Source: an uncultured Lachnospiraceae bacterium
GTDB lineage: Bacteria; Bacillota; Clostridia; Lachnospirales; Lachnospiraceae
DNA: 13,684 nucleotides
Assembly (NCBI GenBank): GCA_910586405.1
Contig: CAJUII010000087.1
Coordinates: 1 to 13,684, forward strand
Reading direction: 5' to 3'
In this document: piece by piece, positions 1-5,596 of the stretch
Layout: the number at the start of each line of letters is the position of its first letter
How positions within the stretch are numbered: the first letter of the stretch is position 1
The notes under the pieces: model-generated
What the model saw: the letters and a program-made list of their open reading frames with translations, nothing else
Database searches by the model: none
What the model was told of the DNA's origin: nothing
Made by a program: the position numbers and the translations under genes

Positions 1-12
1 ATATATAATTTG

Positions 13-1575
13 TCAAATATATTCTGATGCCGCCTGCTCTACTGCATCATATCTCGGCGACATAAGCTGCTGTATGAGCATCTTGTAGGGATCGACCTCA
101 TTGCTGAGTACCATCTTGGTAATGACTGGTGAAAATCCGCTCACAAGCGCCACGCCGAGCTTATTTTCCCGGACAGGAATCGTATTTGTCCTGCTTTGGA
201 TATTCCAGAATATAAGCCGCGGCAGCCGATAGCCATGTGCTGCGTACTTTTTGGCAAACCGTTCAAATAACTTCTCATCCGGCGATACACAAGATGCCCA
301 ATTCCCATTGACAGCACATCTTGTCGCACTATCAAACTCCATATCGGACAGAATCAGCAGATTCTGCGGGAGCTCGTTCTGCGGCATATGATACTTGAGT
401 GCTGTGTCCAGTATCAGGTCGAACACTGCTTCTATGTTTGTGTTTGCCACTTCATTATGATGAATCGCGATACACAACTTGTCATACAATGTTTTTCCCT
501 TGGACAAATCGACAAACTGCGGTGTCTGGCTAAACGTAATGTATGTGTCCCGAAACTGTCCTGTACACCGCTCAGCAAAATAAATCGCAAGCGCATTCGC
601 TACATCCAGACAGGATACATTGGAATTGCCAACCTTTGACCACATACTCCCAGAACCATCTGCGATACAGAGTGTATTTCCCGCGCCCTGCACATAATCA
701 GGCAGCGCCCTCCACAGCTCTTCCAGCGTGTCATCTAACGGCTTAACATAGAGCCAGCCCGGTTTCTTTTCAAAATCCATATAGGAATGTACAATATCAT
801 GCGGATAGAGCACGCCGGCATGTACAGACTTCTCGCCCTTTTTCACTGCACCGAGAAATTCCCGGCGGCGATCTTCATCGTTGCGCAGAAACGCAGCGTT
901 ATATACCAAATTTGCCCGTGATGGAACTGCCTCATAATCAATGTCAGCCCATCGCTTTCCACTCATTTTTACTTCCACAACGTCCAGATAGCTTCTGTAA
1001 GAAGCCAGCATTTTGCGGTACTGCCTGCTTGTCATGGACAGCTTTTTGGTAAGCAGGCGTGCCAGACGCTTTGTGTGGCGTGACGAGGCGTTTTCCGACG
1101 GCAGCCACTTCGCGCACAGACTGATAGAGGCACCTTTTTCCATATTCGCACCGTCCTCTGCAAGCTGTCTGTGTATCAGCTCCGCGGCCTCCTCTGCAAG
1201 CGGTGTATCAACCAGTGCCACGAGAATATCCCACCTTGAATATTCTGGAATCAGCGGCATCAAAGCCTTGGCAAGCTCAGGGCGGCTCTTTGCAAATTCA
1301 AGCAAAACCGTCTTGAACAGCCTGCGCTCTCCGAGCCCCTGCCGCACATCTCCTGCAAAAAACAGCCAGCGCAGCGCAATCTTTGGTTCCTCATAATACG
1401 CCTTGATAAAACGGTCTATGATTTCCTGTTCTTGGGCATTTCTAAGTGAGGAGACGGCAAAATTCAAATCAAGCAGTGCTCTCCCCGATGTTCTGTAACC
1501 AACTGCACCATTTTCTGTGACAGACGTGTTATATTCATTATTCAGCATGTTCTTTACATTCTGCATGAAGCTCAT
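13..1575 (-). CDS. DUF2828-type protein: helical Ro60/TROVE-like N-terminus plus vWA domain
   Basis: This 520-residue protein has a mainly alpha-helical N-terminal region (about 30-290) and a C-terminal von Willebrand A domain (about 300-500). The vWA has a complete metal-ion (MIDAS) motif: D306-G-S308-G-S310, a candidate Thr near 379 (ANTNIE) and D411 in LILSDMEFD. N-terminal landmarks are DVRQGLGERRLF (76-87), CAKWLPS (154-160) and a segment around VVEVKMS (199-205). I recognise this combination as DUF2828. The architecture, helical repeats followed by a MIDAS vWA, is that of Ro60/Rsr, which binds Y RNAs and misfolded RNAs. That DUF2828 works the same way is inference. The ATG at 1575 has GGGAGGG about eight bases upstream. 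No signal peptide or membrane segment is visible, so it is probably cytoplasmic. It is the last visible member of a transcript that starts near 2086 and carries four structured RNAs, its likely ligands. No terminator is visible before the window ends. Confidence 0.75.
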   Translation of the reverse strand: MSFMQNVKNMLNNEYNTSVTENGAVGYRTSGRALLDLNFAVSSLRNAQEQEIIDRFIKAYYEEPKIALRWLFFAGDVRQGLGERRLFKTVLLEFAKSRPELAKALMPLIPEYSRWDILVALVDTPLAEEAAELIHRQLAEDGANMEKGASISLCAKWLPSENASSRHTKRLARLLTKKLSMTSRQYRKMLASYRSYLDVVEVKMSGKRWADIDYEAVPSRANLVYNAAFLRNDEDRRREFLGAVKKGEKSVHAGVLYPHDIVHSYMDFEKKPGWLYVKPLDDTLEELWRALPDYVQGAGNTLCIADGSGSMWSKVGNSNVSCLDVANALAIYFAERCTGQFRDTYITFSQTPQFVDLSKGKTLYDKLCIAIHHNEVANTNIEAVFDLILDTALKYHMPQNELPQNLLILSDMEFDSATRCAVNGNWASCVSPDEKLFERFAKKYAAHGYRLPRLIFWNIQSRTNTIPVRENKLGVALVSGFSPVITKMVLSNEVDPYKMLIQQLMSPRYDAVEQAASEYI

Positions 1576-1631
1576 TTTGTTTCCCTCCCTCTAAACATAT
1601 ATCAATGCCAAAATCCTATACGCATAGTAAA

Positions 1632-1744
1632 CGGAGCTGGCAGGCCTCGAACCTGCGACCTATATGGTGACTAGAAAATTGCTGCAAGAGCTTTTGACAA
1701 AGCTCCTTTTGGCATATCGTTCTATCCAACTGAACTACAGCTCC
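1632..1744 (-). ncRNA. tRNA-like RNA 3, anticodon loop replaced by hairpin module
   Basis: The RNA has a perfect 7-bp acceptor stem (GGAGCTG/CAGCTCC, discriminator G), T8-A9, a D arm GTTC/GAAC with GG in the loop, variable loop AGGTC, and T arm GCAGG/CCTGC with loop TTCGAGG. The anticodon stem ATATG (1717-1713)/CATAT (1666-1662) also survives. Where a 7-nt anticodon loop should be there are 46 nt (1667-1712). These contain the 28-nt module at 1679-1706, with an 8-bp hairpin, GTCA loop and GCAGCAA tail, flanked by AAAA and TTTT that could pair. No decodable anticodon loop is evident and no CCA is encoded. It lies 56 bases upstream of the DUF2828 start codon and has no terminator, so it is presumably cut from the co-transcript by RNase P and RNase Z. 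An intron-bearing tRNA is the main alternative. Confidence 0.8.
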
Positions 1745-1747
1745 AAT

Positions 1748-1836
1748 CGGGGCTATTCGGATTCGAACCGAAAAATTTGATTGTTGCTGTAAGAATCTTT
1801 GACAAGACTCCTGCTCTGCCATTGAGCTATAGCCCC
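1748..1836 (-). ncRNA. tRNA-like RNA 2, anticodon arm replaced by hairpin module
   Basis: The 7-bp acceptor stem is GGGGCTA/TAGCCCC (next base G), followed by T8-A9, D arm GCTC-AATGGCA-GAGC with the GG pair, and T arm TTCGG/CCGAA with loop TTCGAAT. There is no separate anticodon arm. A single A (position 26) follows the D stem, then the 28-nt module at 1784-1811 (GGAGTCTT, loop GTCA, AAGATTCTT, ACAGCAA), then 11 nt to the T stem. This is the most compact member, 89 nt against about 73-76 for a normal class I tRNA. The module hairpin differs from those of RNAs 1 and 3 at several positions but keeps pairing, which supports the structure. It starts only three bases before the 5' end of tRNA-like RNA 3, so RNase P-type processing is the likely way the two are separated. 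No CCA is encoded. Confidence 0.8.
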
Positions 1837-1859
1837 GGAATAAATTATTTTTTGATGAA

Positions 1860-1975
1860 TAGGGCTAACCGGACTCGAACCGGCGACAAGGGGATTATCA
1901 TTCCTATAGAAAGTTGCTGCAAAAGCTTTTGACAAAGCTCCTTTTTTCCTGCTCTACCAACTGAGCTATAGCCCT
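1860..1975 (-). ncRNA. tRNA-like RNA 1, anticodon region replaced by hairpin module
   Basis: The acceptor stem is AGGGCTA/TAGCCCT with discriminator A, followed by T8-A9, D arm GCTC-AGTTGGTA-GAGC, and T arm GCCGG/CCGGT with loop TTCGAGT. Between A26 (1950) and the T stem there are 68 nt instead of about 22. They contain GG plus six A, the 28-nt module at 1914-1941 (GGAGCTTT, loop GTCA, AAAGCTTTT, GCAGCAA), and a tail of about 29 nt. GGAAA and TTTCT, flanking the module, can form a 5-bp stem in the place of the anticodon stem. The rest of the tail (about 1880-1906) has only a weak GGA/TCC hairpin and is unexplained. The module is nearly identical to that of RNA 3. No CCA is encoded. This 116-nt RNA is the longest of the three tRNA-like members. 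Confidence 0.75.
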
Positions 1976-1980
1976 ATATA

Positions 1981-2086
1981 CAAAGAGTGGCTTGGGAGTC
2001 CCTCATCGTGGAACCTGTTTCCATATGTTAGATATGTAAGTTTGCTGTATGTGTCTTGATCAAGACACGACTCCAAACCACTCCAT
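1981..2086 (-). ncRNA. Y-RNA-like RNA with 15-bp terminal stem and shared hairpin module
   Basis: The 5' strand 2083-2069 pairs with the 3' strand 1985-2000 in 15 bp: 11 bp, one bulged C (1996), then 4 bp, with one G-U. Directly inside the stem is a 7-bp hairpin (GTGTCTT, loop GATC, AAGACAC) followed by AT and ACAGCAA, the same order as the module in the three tRNA-like RNAs. Small hairpins such as CATAT/ATATG (2036-2022) and GGAA/TTCC (2022-2010) are possible in the remaining interior but share a base. The promoter at 2093-2121 predicts a start near 2086, just before the stem. There is no T-tract after the stem, so the 3' end is probably made by processing at tRNA-like RNA 1. A long end-closing stem with a bulged C and a length near 100 nt are features of Y RNAs. 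No sequence match to a known Y RNA was recognised. Confidence 0.65.
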
Positions 2087-2092
2087 GCATTT

Positions 2093-2121
2093 ACTATATC
2101 ATGAAAAAAATAATAAAACAA
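2093..2121 (-). promoter_or_regulatory. SigA-type promoter of the small RNA-DUF2828 operon
   Basis: The -35 box TTGTTT (2121-2116), a spacer of exactly 17 bases and the -10 box TATAGT (2098-2093) predict a start near 2086. That is two to three bases before the terminal stem of the Y-like RNA. It lies just downstream of the terminator of the kinase-like gene. Confidence 0.7.
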
Positions 2122-2146
2122 TATACTTGTGGTATAATCCGACAGG

Positions 2147-2175
2147 AAAAAATTAGAGATGCCGCAGCATCTCTA
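2147..2175 (-). terminator. Rho-independent terminator of the cytidylate-kinase-like gene
   Basis: The minus strand reads TAGAGATGC, loop TGCG, GCATCTCTA, then A and six T. The 9-bp stem begins in the TAG stop codon of the preceding gene, so stop and terminator overlap. It separates that gene from the RNA operon. Confidence 0.85.
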
Positions 2176-2805
2176 GTTCTTCTTGTTCTTTTCCTCAAAA
2201 TCTTCTATGTATTGAATGATGAGCTTCACCGTCCCATCAACGCCGAGGATACTGCTGTTAATCGACAAGTCATAGCTGTCGGAGCGCCCCCATTTCTTTG
2301 TGGAATAATAATTGTAATAACTCTGACGCTGTCTGTCCTTCTTGACCATCATCTCCCGCGCCTTGTCTGCATCCACGTTGTATTTTAGTTTGATGCGCTC
2401 AATCTTTGCCTCTTCGTTTGCATGGATGAAAAGATGCAGGCAGTTTTTATACTCCTGTAGCGCATAGTCTGCACAGCGCCCGACGATTACACAGGGCTCC
2501 TCCTCTGCGATCTTTTTGATGGTGTCAAACTGTGCCATAAACACTTTATGGCTGATTGGCATATCAACAAAAGAGGACGAATTGTATCCAAACGTATACG
2601 TGTCCATGACTAGATTGTAAAGAAACGAATTGGTCGGCCTCTCATCGTGGTTTCTGAGCATTTCTTCACAGAAGCCGCTTTCTTTTGCCGCCCGAGAAAG
2701 AAGTTCCTTATCAAAACATTTGATTCCATAATGATTTGCTAATTTCTCACCAATCTCATGTCCTCCAGAGCCAAACTGGCGTCCAATTGTAATTATAGTA
2801 TTCAT
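2173..2805 (-). CDS. Cytidylate kinase-like family protein
   Basis: This is a 210-residue P-loop kinase of the cytidylate-kinase-like family (AAA_26 type). The N-terminus MNTIITIGRQFGSGGHEIGE carries the nucleotide-binding loop GRQFGSGG. IVGRCADYAL (about 115-124) matches the conserved GR-x-AD segment of the family, and an Arg/Lys-rich stretch near 150-170 (REMMVKKDRQR) resembles the mobile lid. Family members are common in Clostridia, and their substrate is not settled; nucleoside monophosphate phosphorylation is inferred by similarity. The ATG at 2805 was chosen because AAAGGATGGG precedes it. An in-frame ATG 24 codons upstream lies inside the promoter -35 box and is rejected. The gene is monocistronic, with its own promoter at 2849-2877 and its own terminator at 2147-2175. 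It is probably unrelated to the downstream RNA operon. Confidence 0.8.
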   Translation of the reverse strand: MNTIITIGRQFGSGGHEIGEKLANHYGIKCFDKELLSRAAKESGFCEEMLRNHDERPTNSFLYNLVMDTYTFGYNSSSFVDMPISHKVFMAQFDTIKKIAEEEPCVIVGRCADYALQEYKNCLHLFIHANEEAKIERIKLKYNVDADKAREMMVKKDRQRQSYYNYYSTKKWGRSDSYDLSINSSILGVDGTVKLIIQYIEDFEEKNKKN

Positions 2806-2848
2806 ATGATCCCATCCTTTCTGAATGACATTTATATAACCTATTCTT

Positions 2849-2877
2849 ATTATATACTTTTTGAACAAAAATTTCAA
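2849..2877 (-). promoter_or_regulatory. SigA-type promoter of the cytidylate-kinase-like gene
   Basis: TTGAAA (2877-2872), a 17-base spacer and a perfect TATAAT (2854-2849), with the start expected near 2842. The flanks are very AT-rich, as in strong low-GC Gram-positive promoters. Confidence 0.8.
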
Positions 2878-2937
2878 ATTAAAGTTTAAAATTTTGTATG
2901 ATTTTGGTAATTATTCAGTTCATGGGTTTGCTGTTAC

Positions 2938-3858
2938 TCATCGAACACCACGCAGCACAGATAGGAGCTTTTCAAAATATTCTGGAAGCGGTGCCTCAAA
3001 CTCAAGATATATGCCGCTTCTCGGATGGGGAAAACCAATGGTCATCGCATGTAACACCTGTCCATCTAAATGAAATGGTGATTTCCGGTTCGTGTACACC
3101 GTATCACCCAGCAGCGGATGACCGATACTTGCCATATGAACTCTGATTTGATGTGTTCTGCCAGTCTCGAGCTGACACTCAATATATGTATACTGGTCAA
3201 ATTGTTCCAATACTTTATAGTGTGTGACAGCGTGCTTTCCATTTTTTTCATTCACTGCCATTTTTTTACGGTCATTTGGATGGCGTCCGATTGGCGCATT
3301 GACTGTTCCCTGTGGTGTCTTGAGTACACCATGTACAACAGCCCGGTACTTTCGGGTAATATCATGCGTTTTGAGCAGGGCGGCGATGGCGTTATGCGCC
3401 TCATCATTTTTACAGACAATGATCGACCCCGTCGTGTCCTTGTCAATACGGTGGACGATGCCGGGGCGCATTACACCGTTAATGCCTGAGAGCGCTCCCT
3501 GGCAGTGATACATCACCGCATTGACCAGCGTTCCTTCATAGTGCCCAGGAGCAGGATGCACCACCATATTTTTGGGTTTATTAATAATCAGAAGGTCCTC
3601 ATCCTCATACAGAATATCAAGCGGAATATTCTGCGCTGGAATATCTGGTTCTACGCAGTCTGGTAGAGTAAACTTTACTTGATCCTCCACCTTTACCCTG
3701 TAGTTCGATTTGACAGGCGTGTCATTTACAAAGACATGCCCCTCCTTGATGATTTTTTGAATATAACTTCTGGATAACGCCACCAAATAGCTGCTAATGC
3801 ATTTATCGATGCGCTCATCTTGCATCTCGGGCAGAATCTCAAATACTATTTCGTTCAT
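2938..3858 (-). CDS. rluD: RluA-family 23S rRNA pseudouridine synthase (RluD-like)
   Basis: The protein isomerises uridine to pseudouridine in rRNA; RluD targets helix 69 of 23S rRNA, but the target here is inferred. It has 306 residues: an S4 RNA-binding domain (about 1-75) and then the synthase domain with HRIDKDTTG, whose Asp (about D139) is the catalytic nucleophile. GRTHQIRVHM and GDTVY follow, both typical of the family. The ATG at 3858 was chosen because GGGAG sits five bases upstream. An ATG at 3870 overlapping the lspA stop (TAATG) is in frame and would add four residues, but it has no ribosome site. The gene is last in the aroB-lspA-rluD group, and the lspA-rluD pairing is common in bacteria. 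No clear terminator follows before the next promoter near 2877. Confidence 0.9.
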   Translation of the reverse strand: MNEIVFEILPEMQDERIDKCISSYLVALSRSYIQKIIKEGHVFVNDTPVKSNYRVKVEDQVKFTLPDCVEPDIPAQNIPLDILYEDEDLLIINKPKNMVVHPAPGHYEGTLVNAVMYHCQGALSGINGVMRPGIVHRIDKDTTGSIIVCKNDEAHNAIAALLKTHDITRKYRAVVHGVLKTPQGTVNAPIGRHPNDRKKMAVNEKNGKHAVTHYKVLEQFDQYTYIECQLETGRTHQIRVHMASIGHPLLGDTVYTNRKSPFHLDGQVLHAMTIGFPHPRSGIYLEFEAPLPEYFEKLLSVLRGVR

Positions 3859-3869
3859 AGATACTCCCA

Positions 3870-4397
3870 TTATTTGATATCACGGAACTTTTTGGTCCGA
3901 AAGGTCAAAAATTCCAAATCAGATTCTTTATAGACAAACAGTAACAAAATCACCAGATAAATAGAAGACAATGTCACATAGATATCAGCCACATTAAAAA
4001 TTGGAAAATTGATCAGGCTGAAATATAAAAAATCAACGACGTAATCATACCGCAATCTGTCAATCAAATTGCCAATTGCGCCACCAGCGATAAACACAAG
4101 TGTAATATGCAGCTTCGTATACATCTTCTGATAGGGAGTCTTGACTAGTACATACACAATGACTGTCAGGATAATCATGGCGATGAGTACAAAAAGTACT
4201 TTTTGATCTTGAAGCATACCAAATGCTGCGCCGCGGTTTTCCAAATAATGCAACTCAAACACACCATTCCAAAGAACCCACGGTTCATGATTCTTCAGAT
4301 TGGCGACAGCGAAATATTTAGTGATCTGATCCACCACAATCAGCAACAGCATTAAAAGCATATCAATAGTTAGTAATCTTTTCTTTTTCTTATTCAT
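3870..4397 (-). CDS. lspA: Lipoprotein signal peptidase (signal peptidase II)
   Basis: This membrane aspartyl protease removes the signal peptide of diacylglyceryl-modified prolipoproteins. The product has 175 residues with four hydrophobic segments. Family motifs are VVDQITK, the ENRGAAFG block, GGAIGNLIDR (catalytic Asp about 113) and FPIFNVADIYV (second catalytic Asp about 138). I chose the ATG at 4397 because MNKKKKR is a normal positively charged start. A TTG at 4415 overlapping aroB is in frame but has no properly spaced ribosome site. The aroB stop lies five bases upstream, which suggests translational coupling. A probable client, the lipobox-bearing carboxypeptidase at 8993-9982, is in the same window. 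Confidence 0.92.
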   Translation of the reverse strand: MNKKKKRLLTIDMLLMLLLIVVDQITKYFAVANLKNHEPWVLWNGVFELHYLENRGAAFGMLQDQKVLFVLIAMIILTVIVYVLVKTPYQKMYTKLHITLVFIAGGAIGNLIDRLRYDYVVDFLYFSLINFPIFNVADIYVTLSSIYLVILLLFVYKESDLEFLTFRTKKFRDIK

Positions 4398-4402
4398 TTC
4401 TT

Positions 4403-5512
4403 TTATGAATCCCAATCCTCGTCTGTGAAATAGATTTCATTGATTCCGGCTAAGATTTCCTCTTTGGTGACAGTAGTGTCAATCATAGCCTTTCCTACCT
4501 TTTTCAAAAGGATAAATTTGATCTTGTCTCCCTCCATTTTTTTGTCGGAGGTCGTCAGGTTATAAATCTCCTCCGGGTCAATATCTTCTATTGTGATCGG
4601 AAGATTGAACGGCACAAACATATCCCGAATCTCATAAAATTCATCCTTTGACAGCAAATTTCTTTTCCATGAGATATATGCCGCGGCAATACTGCCAAGC
4701 GCGACACATTCGCCATGCGTCAGCTCAAAGTTTTTCGCCTTCTCAATGGCGTGCCCGATTGTGTGACCAAAATTTAGAAGTGCGCGTTCTCCCTTCTCTG
4801 TCGGGTCTTTCTCGACGACAAGCTTCTTGCAGGTACAGCTTTTATAGACCATATCTTCAAGTATATCAAGATTTCTGTCATGGATTTCATAAATATTATC
4901 AAGTATCCATTCATAGAAGCTTGCGCTCTTGATCAATCCATGCTTTAAGACTTCGCCCATACCTGAGTAATACTGCCTGTCATCGAGCGTTTTGAGTGTT
5001 GATACATTCATATACACCAGCTTGGGCATATAAAAAGCCCCTACCATATTTTTATATTGGTCAAAATCAACACCTGTCTTACCGCCGATGCTGCTGTCTA
5101 CCTGAGCGAGCAGCGTTGTTGGAATCTGCACAAAATCAATACCTCTCAGGTATGTAGCAGCCACAAAACCTGTCGTATCACCTACCACGCCGCCGCCGAG
5201 TGCCAACAGCAAATCTTTTCGCTCAAACTTATTTTGTATCAAATACGAATAAATATTCTTTACTGTATCTAAATTTTTGTTCCGCTCTCCATCTGGAAAA
5301 TCATAGACAAAAATTTCCTTACAATGATGCTGCAACGCCTCGCGCACTTCATCTGCATAAAAACCTTTGACCCGAGAATCCGTGATAATACATAGCTTCT
5401 TATCCTGTATCCCTAACGGTTCCAGCACCTCTGCCAGATGACTGAAATCCTGTTCATATACAATATCATAGATGGGTTTATTGTTCATATTGATTGTTAA
5501 CCGCTGTGACAT
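4403..5512 (-). CDS. aroB: 3-dehydroquinate synthase
   Basis: The enzyme converts DAHP to 3-dehydroquinate in the shikimate pathway to aromatic amino acids, using NAD and a divalent metal. The product has 369 residues, normal for AroB. GGGVVGDTTGFVAATY (about 106-121) is the NAD-binding stretch, and IPTTLLAQVDSSIGGKTG (about 130-147) is the signature. GMGEVLKHG and LNFGHTIGHAIE supply metal ligands (Glu and two His). The ATG at 5512 has AAGGAGG five bases upstream. An ATG at 5539 sits at the end of the preceding terminator T-tract and is rejected. It is not in an aromatic-pathway cluster; its neighbours are lspA and rluD. No good promoter was found between the terminator at 5540-5572 and the start, so expression may depend on read-through or an atypical promoter. 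Confidence 0.95.
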   Translation of the reverse strand: MSQRLTINMNNKPIYDIVYEQDFSHLAEVLEPLGIQDKKLCIITDSRVKGFYADEVREALQHHCKEIFVYDFPDGERNKNLDTVKNIYSYLIQNKFERKDLLLALGGGVVGDTTGFVAATYLRGIDFVQIPTTLLAQVDSSIGGKTGVDFDQYKNMVGAFYMPKLVYMNVSTLKTLDDRQYYSGMGEVLKHGLIKSASFYEWILDNIYEIHDRNLDILEDMVYKSCTCKKLVVEKDPTEKGERALLNFGHTIGHAIEKAKNFELTHGECVALGSIAAAYISWKRNLLSKDEFYEIRDMFVPFNLPITIEDIDPEEIYNLTTSDKKMEGDKIKFILLKKVGKAMIDTTVTKEEILAGINEIYFTDEDWDS

Positions 5513-5539
5513 AAGTTCCTCCTTAAAATCTGTGTGCAT

Positions 5540-5572
5540 AAAAAACTTCCCACTGTAAGTACAAGTGAGAAG
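5540..5572 (-). terminator. Rho-independent terminator after sepF
   Basis: The minus strand shows CTTCTCACT pairing with AGTGGGAAG (9 bp, one T-G), a 9-base loop and six T. It ends 28 bases before the aroB start, so it could act as an attenuator for aroB-lspA-rluD or as the end of the HlyD-yggS-sepF unit. Confidence 0.8.
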
Positions 5573-5596
5573 CCCATCCTTCGTTATACCGAAATA

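Larger units (their letters stand above)
1679..2069 (-). repeat. Four dispersed copies of a 28-nt hairpin-plus-RCAGCAA module
   Basis: The copies lie at 1679-1706, 1784-1811, 1914-1941 and, more divergent, 2042-2069. The minus-strand pattern in the first three is an 8-nt stem strand starting GGAG, loop GTCA, a complementary strand, one T, then GCAGCAA or ACAGCAA. Copies in tRNA-like RNAs 1 and 3 are almost identical. The copy in RNA 2 changes stem bases in compensating pairs. The copy in the Y-like RNA has a 7-bp stem and loop GATC but keeps TTG and AA around the loop and the ACAGCAA tail. It is a repeated RNA element, not an IS or CRISPR repeat. Confidence 0.8.

Noticed and set aside
1667..1712. 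Group I or other self-splicing intron in the anticodon loop
   Set aside because: Known bacterial tRNA group I introns are about 200 nt or more. An insert of about 40-50 nt with one hairpin cannot hold the catalytic core, and bacteria lack the archaeal-type splicing endonuclease system.
1616..1935. Short open frames of 60-68 codons over the RNA cluster on the minus strand
   Set aside because: They run through perfect tRNA-like stems, lack ribosome sites and resemble no protein; they are by-products of the RNA genes.
1632..1975. Three ordinary tRNA genes
   Set aside because: Acceptor, D and T arms fit, but the anticodon region is far too long and no 7-base loop with a readable anticodon is present in any of the three.
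1679..2069. CRISPR array or transposon repeat
   Set aside because: The repeated unit is embedded in different, individually folded RNAs with uneven spacing, diverges by compensatory changes, and has no spacer pattern, inverted ends or transposase.
2056..2388. Plus-strand coding frames opposite the kinase-like gene and elsewhere
   Set aside because: All sizeable plus-strand frames are antisense to well-supported minus-strand genes and show no recognisable domains or ribosome sites.
2806..2877. Longer N-terminus for the kinase-like gene starting at 2877
   Set aside because: The upstream ATG lies in the -35 box of the promoter and the P-loop protein begins naturally at the ATG at 2805 with a good ribosome site.
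2888..2937. Terminator after rluD
   Set aside because: No stem of useful length followed by a T-tract was found on the minus strand; a CAGCAAAC stretch similar to the RNA module tail lacks the hairpin and is taken as chance.
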